Below, in pieces: positions 55,219-64,000 of a DNA stretch of 64,000 nt. Below the pieces are notes generated by a model. The model was not told the DNA's origin and made no database searches. It saw only the letters and a list, made by a program, of their open reading frames with translations. This DNA comes from Marsupella aquatica (Eukaryota; Marchantiophyta). The stretch lies in NCBI GenBank assembly GCA_973895155.1, contig OZ316898.1, positions 1,488,001 through 1,552,000 of the forward strand, given 5' to 3'. A program made the translations under genes and the position numbers. How positions within the stretch are numbered: the first letter of the stretch is position 1; each line of letters begins with the position of its first letter.

Positions 55219-56599
55219 ATCAAGCCAAATAACTCGCTGAGCTACATTAGATAAAGCACCTGAAACTCAGTAGTGGACTTGCACGCGGAACATTTTCCAG
55301 CCCTTAGTGGAGCTTTTGTTTCGTACGAGAGTTGGTCCCTTACAAAACTAGTATCGCTTGAATAGTCAACTTTGGAATTTCAGCAAGTGTAATATAGCGA
55401 GCGATAATGACATGACAGGAGTGAAGAGCGAGTGATAATAAAATCACACGATGTGTGAATAAAGGATTGGTCACTTTTCCGAATCGATATAGGGACTCGA
55501 CACTGGGTGACATGCACATGCTCACGGATTTACACATACAATAATTCTCATCTGTTGCCTCCCGCAGTCAGTAGAGAGAACGAACGACACAAGCAGTCCA
55601 CAATTGAACCAAAAACCCAAAAGCTTCAATGTATGGCTGTGACACAATCATGAGTGAGGCTAGTGATTTTGGGTCCGAGCTAGGTGAGTCAGACTGGAAA
55701 ATGTACGAGAGGTGAGAACAGCCAGGAATGATCGAGGAGAGCAATGAGGCGGCTGTGTGATGACGAATTGTGGTGAAGGGAAAAATGTCAGTTTCCGCTG
55801 GGACTCAAAGAAGTTCACCCGCTGGAGCTGGAGTTGGGTCTTACTTGAAATCGCACTGTGAGCGAGGTCGAGAGCTGGCGAGGAAACCGGACGAAGAGCT
55901 AGACAAACTAAGAATGATGTCACGAAAAGGGCTACTTGAAATTCCGAAGCTATCAATTAGTGTAGAAAGAACGGTGTCACAAAAACAGAACATAGTGTAG
56001 AAAGAACCATGTCACAAAAACAGAACATGGTGTAGAAAGTCCGAGTCCTCTGAAGGGAGTGTAAAGGCAGTTGATGTCATAGAGAAACTCGGACTCAAGG
56101 GGGTTGTTCCTGGCCTTGCCGACCGATTGCAAGGAGGGAAAAGCAAAGAATATCGGAAGCAAAATTTGGAAGCTCTTATCGGATAGACAGGTGGCATTCG
56201 AGCCAAGTATGCTGATAGAATTTCGGACAACTGACGGCAGGACATAGTGTAGAAAGGACGATGTCACAAAAGCCACTACTTGATATAAGACTACGCTGTC
56301 AATTACTTAGTAATACCCCTGCGCTTCGGGAAGAAGCGGAAGTGGATTACCCAGTCGAGTCGATAGCCTAAATTGTCCATTGTGTCAACGGTAGTCGGTG
56401 CTACACTTGAGAAATTCAAATTCGCTGAGGAAAGAAAGACAGTCATGTACATTCAATAAGTACCTGGCCAGGACGAAAGCAGTGTCGTTAGCTAGCCTTG
56501 TGAATTGAGATCCTTCGTGCTGATTGAAGTGATAAAAAGCGAGAGAATTTGAAAACTGTCGCAAAGAAATTTCGATCACTCTGTGGGGTGCGATCACTA

Positions 56600-58450
56600 T
56601 GAGGAAAGACAATAGGGAGGGTCTGGATTTTGTGTAGGAACAAGGAATACCACCTGACCTAGACTTAGTTATTAGATATTAGTGAGAGGGACATATATAT
56701 GATAGCCCGGGTCATGTATTTCATGCATGGCAGAATGCCTGGAGTTGGATATCACTATTACATATCCCAAGCTGGGTGTACACGTTGCAGTTTTTTTTAG
56801 GAAGACACTATGCTGATTTGCAAAAGAAGTGCACGTACTTTATATCACGGTACATGGGGTCCCGATTAGGATTGATATTTCAAGGTTTGTGGCCTCGAAA
56901 GGGAAGATTGTTTGGACTTATCCACCCAAATGAATGGTCTCACATGAGTGAAATTAAAAGTATGGCTACTATATGCATCCCCTTAGTGGACCTTGACAGG
57001 AAGTGATTCCTTCGGAAAGTAGTCTCGCGTTCGCCAAGTCTAATGTTGCAAGTGATAATCAAATCACAGGAGCTCACTTGAGTATTCAAACATGAAACAA
57101 TTGACACTGCATTGCTTTCCAGGATTATCGCTTTGCAGGAGGGATTGCGCAGATTTTGAGATGTCATTGCTTTCCCGAATTCAAGGTCGTAACAAGTGAG
57201 TAGAACTTTTTAAAGTAAACTTGGCATACCAAAGGTTACTCAAACATGTTGTAGTCGGAAGTCTTCCGGGAAGTCGTCATTGTTGGTCTCTCACAAGGGG
57301 CGGCATGTAGTAATAGTTAGTGGTAGTCAGAAAGAACGAAATACATAAATCTGTTGGAGGTTCGGCTTCCTGGTCAGAAGAGGGTAAAGAGAGGCACAGG
57401 GAAATACAGTAGAAAGCAGATCTGGTGAGAAGCTTTGAGATGAGCGCAGAGATGGCGGAGACCAAACTTCGTGTTCTGCTGAAAAGGCTGCACTGGAATT
57501 GATATCGACTTGTGCTTGAGTATTCGGACGACTGAATCATGAAGAACAAATCGGACAGATGAGATTGAGTGGGATCTGAGTTCTGGGAATTCGATTCTTC
57601 CTCTGTTTTTCAATTTTGCCCAAGGGCCTGGAGTCATTGTCCTCAACTCCTCGTGAAAGAGGAGCTATGGTAGGACTGTAGGACGAAGGGAACGAGAGAA
57701 CTTACAGAGGAAGCTCCACCAACCGGATTACCGGATTACCAGTTCTGCCTCTCATGCAAGCCATGGACCCAACTCGCATGTAGAAGGGTCGTAAAATATG
57801 AGGCCCTAAAGTGAGGAAGATGATATGATACAATTTGGCAGCAGAATTTGAGATAGCAAAACCAATAACAGCCTATCAAGCCGGCCGGGACATTCCAAGC
57901 TCTCAGTCTCTCACGGTCTGCTCTGTTTGTCTTCGTAAACAGACTTAAATACTTTGTCACTCCATTGTCAGCTCATGTGGTCCCTAGTGCAGGCTGTGGA
58001 TAAGACTCTTTCATTAAAGTTCGACGTTCACAGTCATGGTGCTGTTCTTACCTGTGTAGAATTGAAACGGAACGAGCGAAACTTCCGATCAAAGTGAAAT
58101 GCGTGGACTTCTTAATCGTGAACTTCGTGATGTCCCCAAGTCGTAGCGCAATCCAGCAAAGCGATGGTGGAGCAGATTGGAGGTGAGCAATAGCGAATGT
58201 GAAAAGGAAGTCGAAGAAGAACGGGAGTGCACGCAGTTTTGGAAGCGACATTTTGCAGGGACTCACAAGAACTGGCTGTCGTGGCCTGTATAATCTGCAG
58301 AGGCAAACGACAAGCGCGGACACGTAACGGAATGTGCAGGAAACACATAGCAGGTTCATAGATTCTGTGGGATAGCGCCCCTTGCATTTCGCCGGCAGAC
58401 TCGGGAGTGTTAAGGACGGTTTTTTTAGGGCCGCTAACATGCGAGTTGGA
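56600..58450. other. Arm-specific segment, no recognised gene
   Basis: This right-arm segment lacks a clear left-arm partner. A minus-strand frame from 58251 begins MSLPKLRALPFFFDFLFTFA, which looks like a signal peptide or membrane segment, and reaches a GTAAG donor-like site near 58050. It is unassigned. Other frames (57374-57646 minus) are unassigned too. Confidence 0.4.
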
Positions 58451-58475
58451 CCTAGAATATCTTGCAGAGGAGAGA

Positions 58476-59297
58476 GACGGTATCAGCATTGTGTGCGTGG
58501 CTATCGTTGGTGAGCAGGTGGGTCTCGCAGCTCAATCTTAAGAGCTTATGTACCACCAATCACATTCTTCAATGTATCACGCGTATTTCACCGACCTTGG
58601 GGAACAGAACAGTCCTTTTCTTGTCTTGAACCTTGATGAATAACCTTGGTGTCCGGTTTTCGCTGGATGTCTTGTGCGTAGAATAATCCTCTCTATCTGA
58701 AAAGTTTTGCGAACGGAGACGATGCCCTGAAATTTCACGACATCGTGCACTGTTCACTCGATGTCATAGATGCACAGGGTGGGTGTTGCATTTTCTTACT
58801 GTAAAATGTCCGTGATGTTGTGAGATGTTCCGTTCCTTGGATTGAGACGATTCTTAGATCTCTGCATCAGCGATTGTTGTGTCATGTCTCACCTTGGATC
58901 ATGAACGTGATTGGTTGGAGACTATGTTAATTGGGCGGGATTGTCTCGTCTTCCCATGAATTTCACAATTTGTCTCAGCCACTGTTCTCTCTGCATCAGG
59001 ATAATAGATCTATTAGTGTGTCATGACAGCCATTGATCGGGAGTACTTTGGTAAACGGGAATGTCATGCTCATTTGAGTAGCCAGGCGGCGTTTGTGGCT
59101 TGTTTTTGAGGTCCTATGCTGCGTGTTCAGTTAACTTTGCGTTCTGCACTAAACTTTAGCTTTTTGCATTCAGTGAACAATCCCAAAAAGCTCGGTGTGA
59201 GCGTGAACGAGACGTTCCTTGGTCTTCTCTATCCCACCGAAGATTAGAAAGTGTAAGTAACTCGTACCATGCCTAAGGAAAATGTCAAGTTCGCTCT
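58476..59297 (+). pseudogene. TRAPPC2L gene fragment, copy B
   Basis: Nearly identical to copy A (32131-32956), in the same orientation, and inverted relative to copy C. The exon reads VNNPKKLGVSVNETFLGLLY then PTED and TAG before GTAAGT. Copies A and B share the TAG that replaces the Tyr codon, so they are closer to each other than to copy C. Copy B continues past the copy A border into sequence shared only with the left arm. Confidence 0.73.
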
Positions 59298-59900
59298 GGT
59301 TTGGTCATTACTCAGTAAGTCGAATCTTACATGGTGTTAGAGACGACAGGCTTAAAGAAACTAAATGGCAGTCCAATAATTGAGCTGGGGCAAATGATGA
59401 GGAAATGAACGAGGTATAGGATGCTTATTGATTCAGTCGTTGGCGGTGTTGCTGACAACACGCTGAGCGCGGTGTTGCTGACAACACGCTGAGCCTATCT
59501 ACCGTATTTTGCCATCCTTCAGATCATTCTAATTCCCAGTTTCCTGATCTCTCGCAATAGTAGTCATCATGCTTCTGCATTGAGAGGCCGGCAGATTATG
59601 ATACAGTGCTCCTCCTGTAGTACTTTTCAGAGATTTTTGGTGTGCTCCTTAGAGTATGATTATGGTCACTAGGGGATCATCTATACTGGGATTGCTTAGG
59701 GAAACATTGATTGATCCTTCTTCCTATGAGTTGATAGTTGGGAAACATAGCTGAACAACAAGAAGTCATGGTAACTTAGACCTTCAAGTTATTTGTGCTT
59801 GTTACCCCCGTCCATAGCTTTGATTGTTCTTACACTAAAATCTTGTTGGACTTTTGGTCAGACTTTTGGCCAGATTTTCTCCATGATACATAGGTCATGG

Positions 59901-60244
59901 TGTTAGATATTGCTCTAGTCTTGTGACTCATGAGCTAACCACAATTAGTCTAACTTGGGTTAGGACTTAGCTAATGTTAGCGGTAGTGCTGGTGTGCATA
60001 TAGCCAGGGCTGATGTCAGACCCTGGTGGAACTTAGGCTCATTGTTACGGAGCTAGTTGAGAGATAGGGAGAGCTTGTGTTGTGGATGTTTGGTATGGCC
60101 GGTCGGTCTAGAGTGCAGTAAAGCTCTTGTGTGTTCCCGTGGACGTAGCCTCATGTGGAGGTGAACCACGTATCTCTCTGTGTCGACTATTGCGCGTTGG
60201 ATGGTTCATGGGCTTGCCGTTGCGAATGTTGTCTATGCTCAACA
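59901..60244 (+). mobile_element. Solo LTR of the copia copy 1 family
   Basis: 344 bp, TGTTAGATATTGC to GCTCAACA, flanked by the exact 5-bp duplication CATGG (59896-59900 and 60245-60249). The left arm keeps the empty site: its complement reads GGGTCATGGGCCAGATT without interruption near 50940. It is a product of LTR-LTR recombination. Confidence 0.95.
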
Positions 60245-60801
60245 CATGGGCCAGATTATCGGACAGGAGCATCCATGGGATGCGAGAGCAAGGTGCAGAC
60301 TACCACGTGTATGGAAGAGGGCAGTCAGCACTTCAGACCATCGAGGTCTGTCTCGGTGATGTAGCACATCGATTTTACGTCGACTCCTGCCTTGCTGAGA
60401 CACCAGATTCTGATGCGATCACCCTAGGGCCCTACGATCCTCTGTTACAATTTGTTGGACCTGGACCTCCATCTGGTGCTGAAGTTGTACCTTCGGGCAA
60501 TCACCAATATGAGATCATTTTGGAGGCGAACTCCATTTTGACAGCTTATCAACCTCTTCAGGATATTGCATTTGCCCCCGGAGCTCCTTTTATTGCGGTT
60601 GGACCACCAGTTGCCTTGCCTTTGTTGGGCCTGTTGTTCCATCACTATTCCATTGCAGCTCATGCTGTTGTCCAGCGGATTTCTACTCCGGGACCTGGAG
60701 TTTGCCCGGTCATCAACTCCCAACTTACGGGAACGGTGATGGGGGGAATTCATCTTACCTATGCCAATTGCATCCTTGGCATCAAAGTGCCTCGAGGATG
60801 A
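60208..60801 (+). CDS. Unknown repeated coding segment, copy 3, in frame with the solo LTR
   Basis: An open frame enters from the solo LTR (Met at 60208, MGLPLRMLSMLNT) and continues without a stop into the host repeat: WARLSDRS, DYHVYGRGQSALQTIEVCLG, AHRFYVDSCLAE, GPYDPLLQFVGPGPPSGAEV, LEANSILTAYQPLQDIAFAP, LLGLLFHHYSIAAHAVVQRI and STPGPGVCPVINSQ, ending NCILGIKVPRG, stop. This is the only one of three copies that is open throughout (198 residues). The family is unknown to me. Three copies with conserved text suggest a coding ancestor. Whether this copy is expressed, possibly from the LTR, is open. Confidence 0.45.
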   Translation: MGLPLRMLSMLNTWARLSDRSIHGMREQGADYHVYGRGQSALQTIEVCLGDVAHRFYVDSCLAETPDSDAITLGPYDPLLQFVGPGPPSGAEVVPSGNHQYEIILEANSILTAYQPLQDIAFAPGAPFIAVGPPVALPLLGLLFHHYSIAAHAVVQRISTPGPGVCPVINSQLTGTVMGGIHLTYANCILGIKVPRG

Positions 60802-61536
60802 GGTGAGTTCCTGGGTGAGTTGACACTAAGTTAGGACTGTGAATGGCTGGTAACTTTTTTGTGGCTAGTAACTTTTGTGTGCTGTTTAACATTGGATCCT
60901 TCTCCTCTGACTTTCAGTTTCTTTACAAAGTTGCCACATGCCTGTTATGCCGCAGAGTTACTAAATAAGACACTGATATCTTGCAAATTTTTTGGTTGTT
61001 CTAGAGAAATTGAAGAAGAGACTTCTTTGTTCACATCTCATCCCCTGGAGATTGACCATACCAAGGAGGCTCTCTCCCAAAAACACACTCCACAAAGTTT
61101 TGGAACAAAGCTCCAACTGGACTAAGAATAGTCGTGTGGTTTGCCAAGCAGATTCATGTAGTTTTTGGTAAACCCATTTTGAAATCTCAGCCTAATGTGC
61201 CTAGGGACATGGCTACTTGTAGGAAGTGTGTAGTTTAGATCTACCTCTTATTTTAGACTCTTGGGTTTTTTTTCAGCTCTTTGGTCTTCTTGTTGTCTTC
61301 CTTTGTCTTCCCCATTTATTGGGTATTTTGGCTTTGGGATCATGTCTTCTAGGATGGCGTCTTTTGTCTTGTTCAAACTGCTTCACCATCAAATTAAAAA
61401 AGCAAAAAATTACTTTATGGGCCGTTTATCAACATGCAGCTGAGGCAAGAAATTGAAACCTTGTGCTGTACTTACCATCTTTGTAAATAGCTGTCTCTTA
61501 AAGTAATGCTAAAGAGCATTAGTATGTTGTGGAGCA

Positions 61537-62067
61537 GAACTCATCATTGTGCTGGTGAACCTCGTTGGCTTATTATAATGCTCAATTTCAATGAGGAAGA
61601 GAGGCACTTTAGAGTTTCCCAAAGTTGAGAGCATACAGGAGCCAATTGTGCTTAGAGAAAGTTAGTCATTTGATTGGCCAATACCAACCTTTCCTTTTCA
61701 TGTCTTGAAACACACAATTCATGGAAAGAGTATGTAATAAATTTAATCAGAGTTGAATCATGCTGAGATGGCCGAGAAACCCCACAAACAGCACCTGGTC
61801 CATGTAGTTAGATCTAGAGGACCTGTCGAGTAGTACCAAGTACAGACCTAAAGAAGAGGAAGTGCTTTAGCAAAGATAGAGGATACACTGCAATCCACGG
61901 ATGAAAGAATGACAAGCAAGGTTAACCAGGAAGTGACAAGGACCCTTTGTGATTGGAGACCTCAAGATCTACATCACATCAACAGCCATAATCAGAACAT
62001 TTAAGACATAGGGGAATGACCTGAAGGCCCCAAAATCTACCAGAGTATGGGCAGCTGACGACAAACT
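61537..62067. other. Intergenic DNA
   Basis: No gene or repeat was recognised between the end of the right arm and the second solo LTR. Confidence 0.5.
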
Positions 62068-62413
62068 TGTTGAGCATAGACGACCCTCGTAACGGTAAGC
62101 ACATGACACATCCAACGCGCAAGTAGTCGACACAAGAGATATGTGGTTCACCTCCTCAAGGCTACGTCCACGGGAACACACAAGAGAGCTTTACTGAACT
62201 CTAAGCCAGTCGACCATACCAAGTCTCCACAGTGTAAGCTCTCCTCATCTCTCAAGTGGCTTCATAACAATGAGCCTTAGAAGTTCCACTTATCCAAACA
62301 AACACCACTTGGCATATAATGTGCATCCTAGTTAACCTAACCACATCTCCAACTATGGTTAGCCTAACTACGGTTACATGTCGTAACCCTAGACCTTGAG
62401 TAAATACCTAACA
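62068..62413 (-). mobile_element. Solo LTR (minus strand), diverged member of the copia copy 1 family
   Basis: 346 bp; on the minus strand it runs from TGTTAGGTATTTACTC to TCTATGCTCAACA. It is flanked by the exact 5-bp duplication AAACT (62063-62067 and 62414-62418). It shares the CCGTGGACGTAGCC, GTGAACCAC and GTCGACTAC blocks with the other LTRs but is more diverged, so it is an older insertion. Confidence 0.92.
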
Positions 62414-62418
62414 AAACT

Positions 62419-64000
62419 ATGTGATCACAAGGGCTGAACCAATATGGTGTCTGACAATACATTATATGGCCAATTTTGTCCCCCCATGACAATGCTGCAC
62501 TAAATTTCAGAAAACTAGAACTTTTGAGAATGTAGAGTGAAAGACAATGCTACATTTGCAAGGTGCGCAAATTGTAGCTGGCAGTTGGTCGATTTGCATG
62601 GTCAGTTCTGCTCAGGAAAATACCACTTAGTAACAAGTCCACTGGAGAGGGAGGTGAAATCATTGAAACATACCGGGCCCCTCAGCTTCTCACACTCTGA
62701 CCTATGGTCTGCCCAGGCCTTTCCGGGTTGGAATGCCCACTGTATGCTATTAGGATAAATGGATTCAACTAAACAAACAAAATGGAAAGCATTTTGTGCT
62801 CATCTTTGAAATTATTGAAAGCATTGCAGTATCCGAGATTTAAATTGTGCCCAAACTCCAAGTGGATATTCTTACAAGTTACCGCATGAAGGATTTATAT
62901 TGCAGGTGTTTTGCCCAACAGATCCTGCATAGAGGGCAAAGCCAGATTACAAATGACATACTTTATTGCAAAGATTCTACCTGTTCAACTTTTCTACTGT
63001 CCTGTATGAGCTTTATTGTGAGATTTCAACTTGAATGAAAACTGCAATCAACATTACTGCAGTTACCCTCTTGGCCAGGCCTGTTTGGTGTGTGAGTGGT
63101 TGTTGGCCTCTGTTCCTTTCTCGTTCCGGCCTTATTTTCTCCATGTTTTTATTGGGTTTTACTTTTCTCTTAAGTGCTTCTTTCAAGGAAAAAAAAGAAC
63201 CCCAATCAACTTGTCTCCAACGGTTGTACACTGCATTTAATCAGTTGGAATTGTCATCAAATGCAAGGTTATTTAATTTTTCTTACATTTCTTAATATGT
63301 GCATGCTCTATGCTCATTTTTGTGAATGCAATTGATTCCTTGTGTACTAAGCTAAAGAATACAATTTGCAAGTGACATTGTGAAGTCACTTTTGCTGATG
63401 CCAATTTTCATATTGACACTGCTATAATGGTGAATCCAACTTTCATGTTTTGTATTATTCATATTTTTGTATCATGTATTTTTATTTGAATGTACTTTAA
63501 CAAGGGGCATCCTTTGTATCTTAGCTACTTTTAATTCATTTTTGGACCCCTTTAAATTTTTGGTATCCTATAGTATTTTGAATTTATTTTGGCAGCCCCC
63601 TTAATTTTTAACTTTGTTGTCTCCTAGAGAGAAACCAAGGGCTTCATTTTCTAGGGCTTTTAAGTATTCTCATGAGTGAGAGGAATGATTCTAAGTAATG
63701 TCAACACATCCAGTCTTAAGTTCCCCTCATGGCTTTCTTTCCTAAGTTTATGGTTTTTATTGAAATGAGTGTCATTAATAAGACACATTGAAGTAAGTGT
63801 ACAACTTGTAGCATCGTTGTGTCATAAATTTAATTGTACTTTCCATTGGTCACTATGTGCTTTACTTATATTATTTTATCCCATTCACATTTAATATATA
63901 TTCTAGTTTTACTCTCTAATTTTGTCCACTTACATATCACTACCAGACAAAAAGCAAAGCATGTTCCAGGATGAGCATGCATATTGAAAATGTCATCAAA
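62419..64000. other. AT-rich intergenic DNA
   Basis: No gene recognised up to the end of the window. The frames at 62537-62758 and 63031-63295 have no family motif. Confidence 0.5.

Larger units (their letters stand above)
55208..61536. repeat. Right arm of the ~12-kb inverted repeat (palindrome)
   Basis: Inverted partner of 49650-54721. It is longer because of a solo LTR (59901-60244), about 350 bp of extra DNA near 55620-55980, and the unpaired 56600-58450 segment. Pairing is clearest at 58476-59297 (TRAPPC2L fragment), 60245-60801 (unknown segment) and 61090-61500. An example near the outer end is GTTTGCCAAGCAGATTCATG, present at about 61140 and as its complement at about 50050. Confidence 0.88.

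Noticed and set aside
57374-57646. Minus-strand 90-residue protein
   Set aside because: No family resemblance, no splice logic and an equally long frame overlaps it in another phase.
1-64000. CRISPR arrays, bacterial operons or organellar DNA
   Set aside because: No direct-repeat/spacer pattern; introns, LTR retrotransposons and AT-rich repeats show plant nuclear DNA.

Overview
This window is nuclear DNA of a land plant. It has large AT-rich intergenic tracts, spliceosomal introns with GT..AG borders, plant-type Ty1/copia retrotransposons primed by initiator tRNA-Met, a plant LINE fragment and small inverted-repeat transposons. The gene content (plant MurE with a long acidic extension, a DRM1/ARP dormancy-associated gene, an F-box/kelch gene) fits a non-seed plant such as a bryophyte or lycophyte. 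The species cannot be fixed from sequence alone. There is no bacterial-style operon, CRISPR array, rRNA or convincing tRNA gene.

Layout. 0-1 kb: first exon of an AP-3 sigma-like gene on the minus strand. 1.7-2 kb: a 69-bp tandem duplication and a SINE-like segment. 2.9-3.5 kb: a degenerate minisatellite. 3.99-7.11 kb: an apparently intact four-exon MurE gene preceded by 56-bp tandem repeats. 9.83-11.21 kb (minus): a four-exon DRM1/ARP-like gene. 12.9-15.9 kb: an AT-rich block with four copies of one MITE-like family, one copy of an unknown repeated coding segment and a LINE 3' fragment. 17.65-24.47 kb: a decayed full-length copia element. 27-40 kb: a 'gene graveyard' of intron-retaining, mutated fragments of carbamoyl-phosphate synthase small subunit, TRAPPC2L, two inverted F-box/kelch copies, a CDKAL1-like tRNA methylthiotransferase and a SAMHD1-like HD phosphohydrolase. 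42.55-49.51 kb: a young full-length copia element of the same family, interrupted in gag by a 296-bp transposon with an exact 8-bp target duplication. 49.65-61.54 kb: a roughly 12-kb imperfect inverted repeat (arms about 5 and 6 kb, centre about 54.96 kb). It carries paired copies of the TRAPPC2L fragment and of the unknown coding segment; a solo LTR sits in the right arm and its empty site survives in the left arm. 62.07-62.41 kb: a second solo LTR on the minus strand.

Only MurE and the DRM1/ARP gene look like working single-copy host genes. MurE acts in the plastid (peptidoglycan-precursor ligase ancestry; in flowering plants a part of the plastid RNA polymerase complex). The rest is mostly retrotransposon, repeat and pseudogene DNA. 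The most unusual signals are the large palindrome, a hairpin perfectly conserved in two otherwise diverged copia leaders, an in-frame UGA between gag and pol shared by both copia copies, and the 8-bp-TSD MITE. Exon borders and repeat alignments were made by eye; no database search was run.
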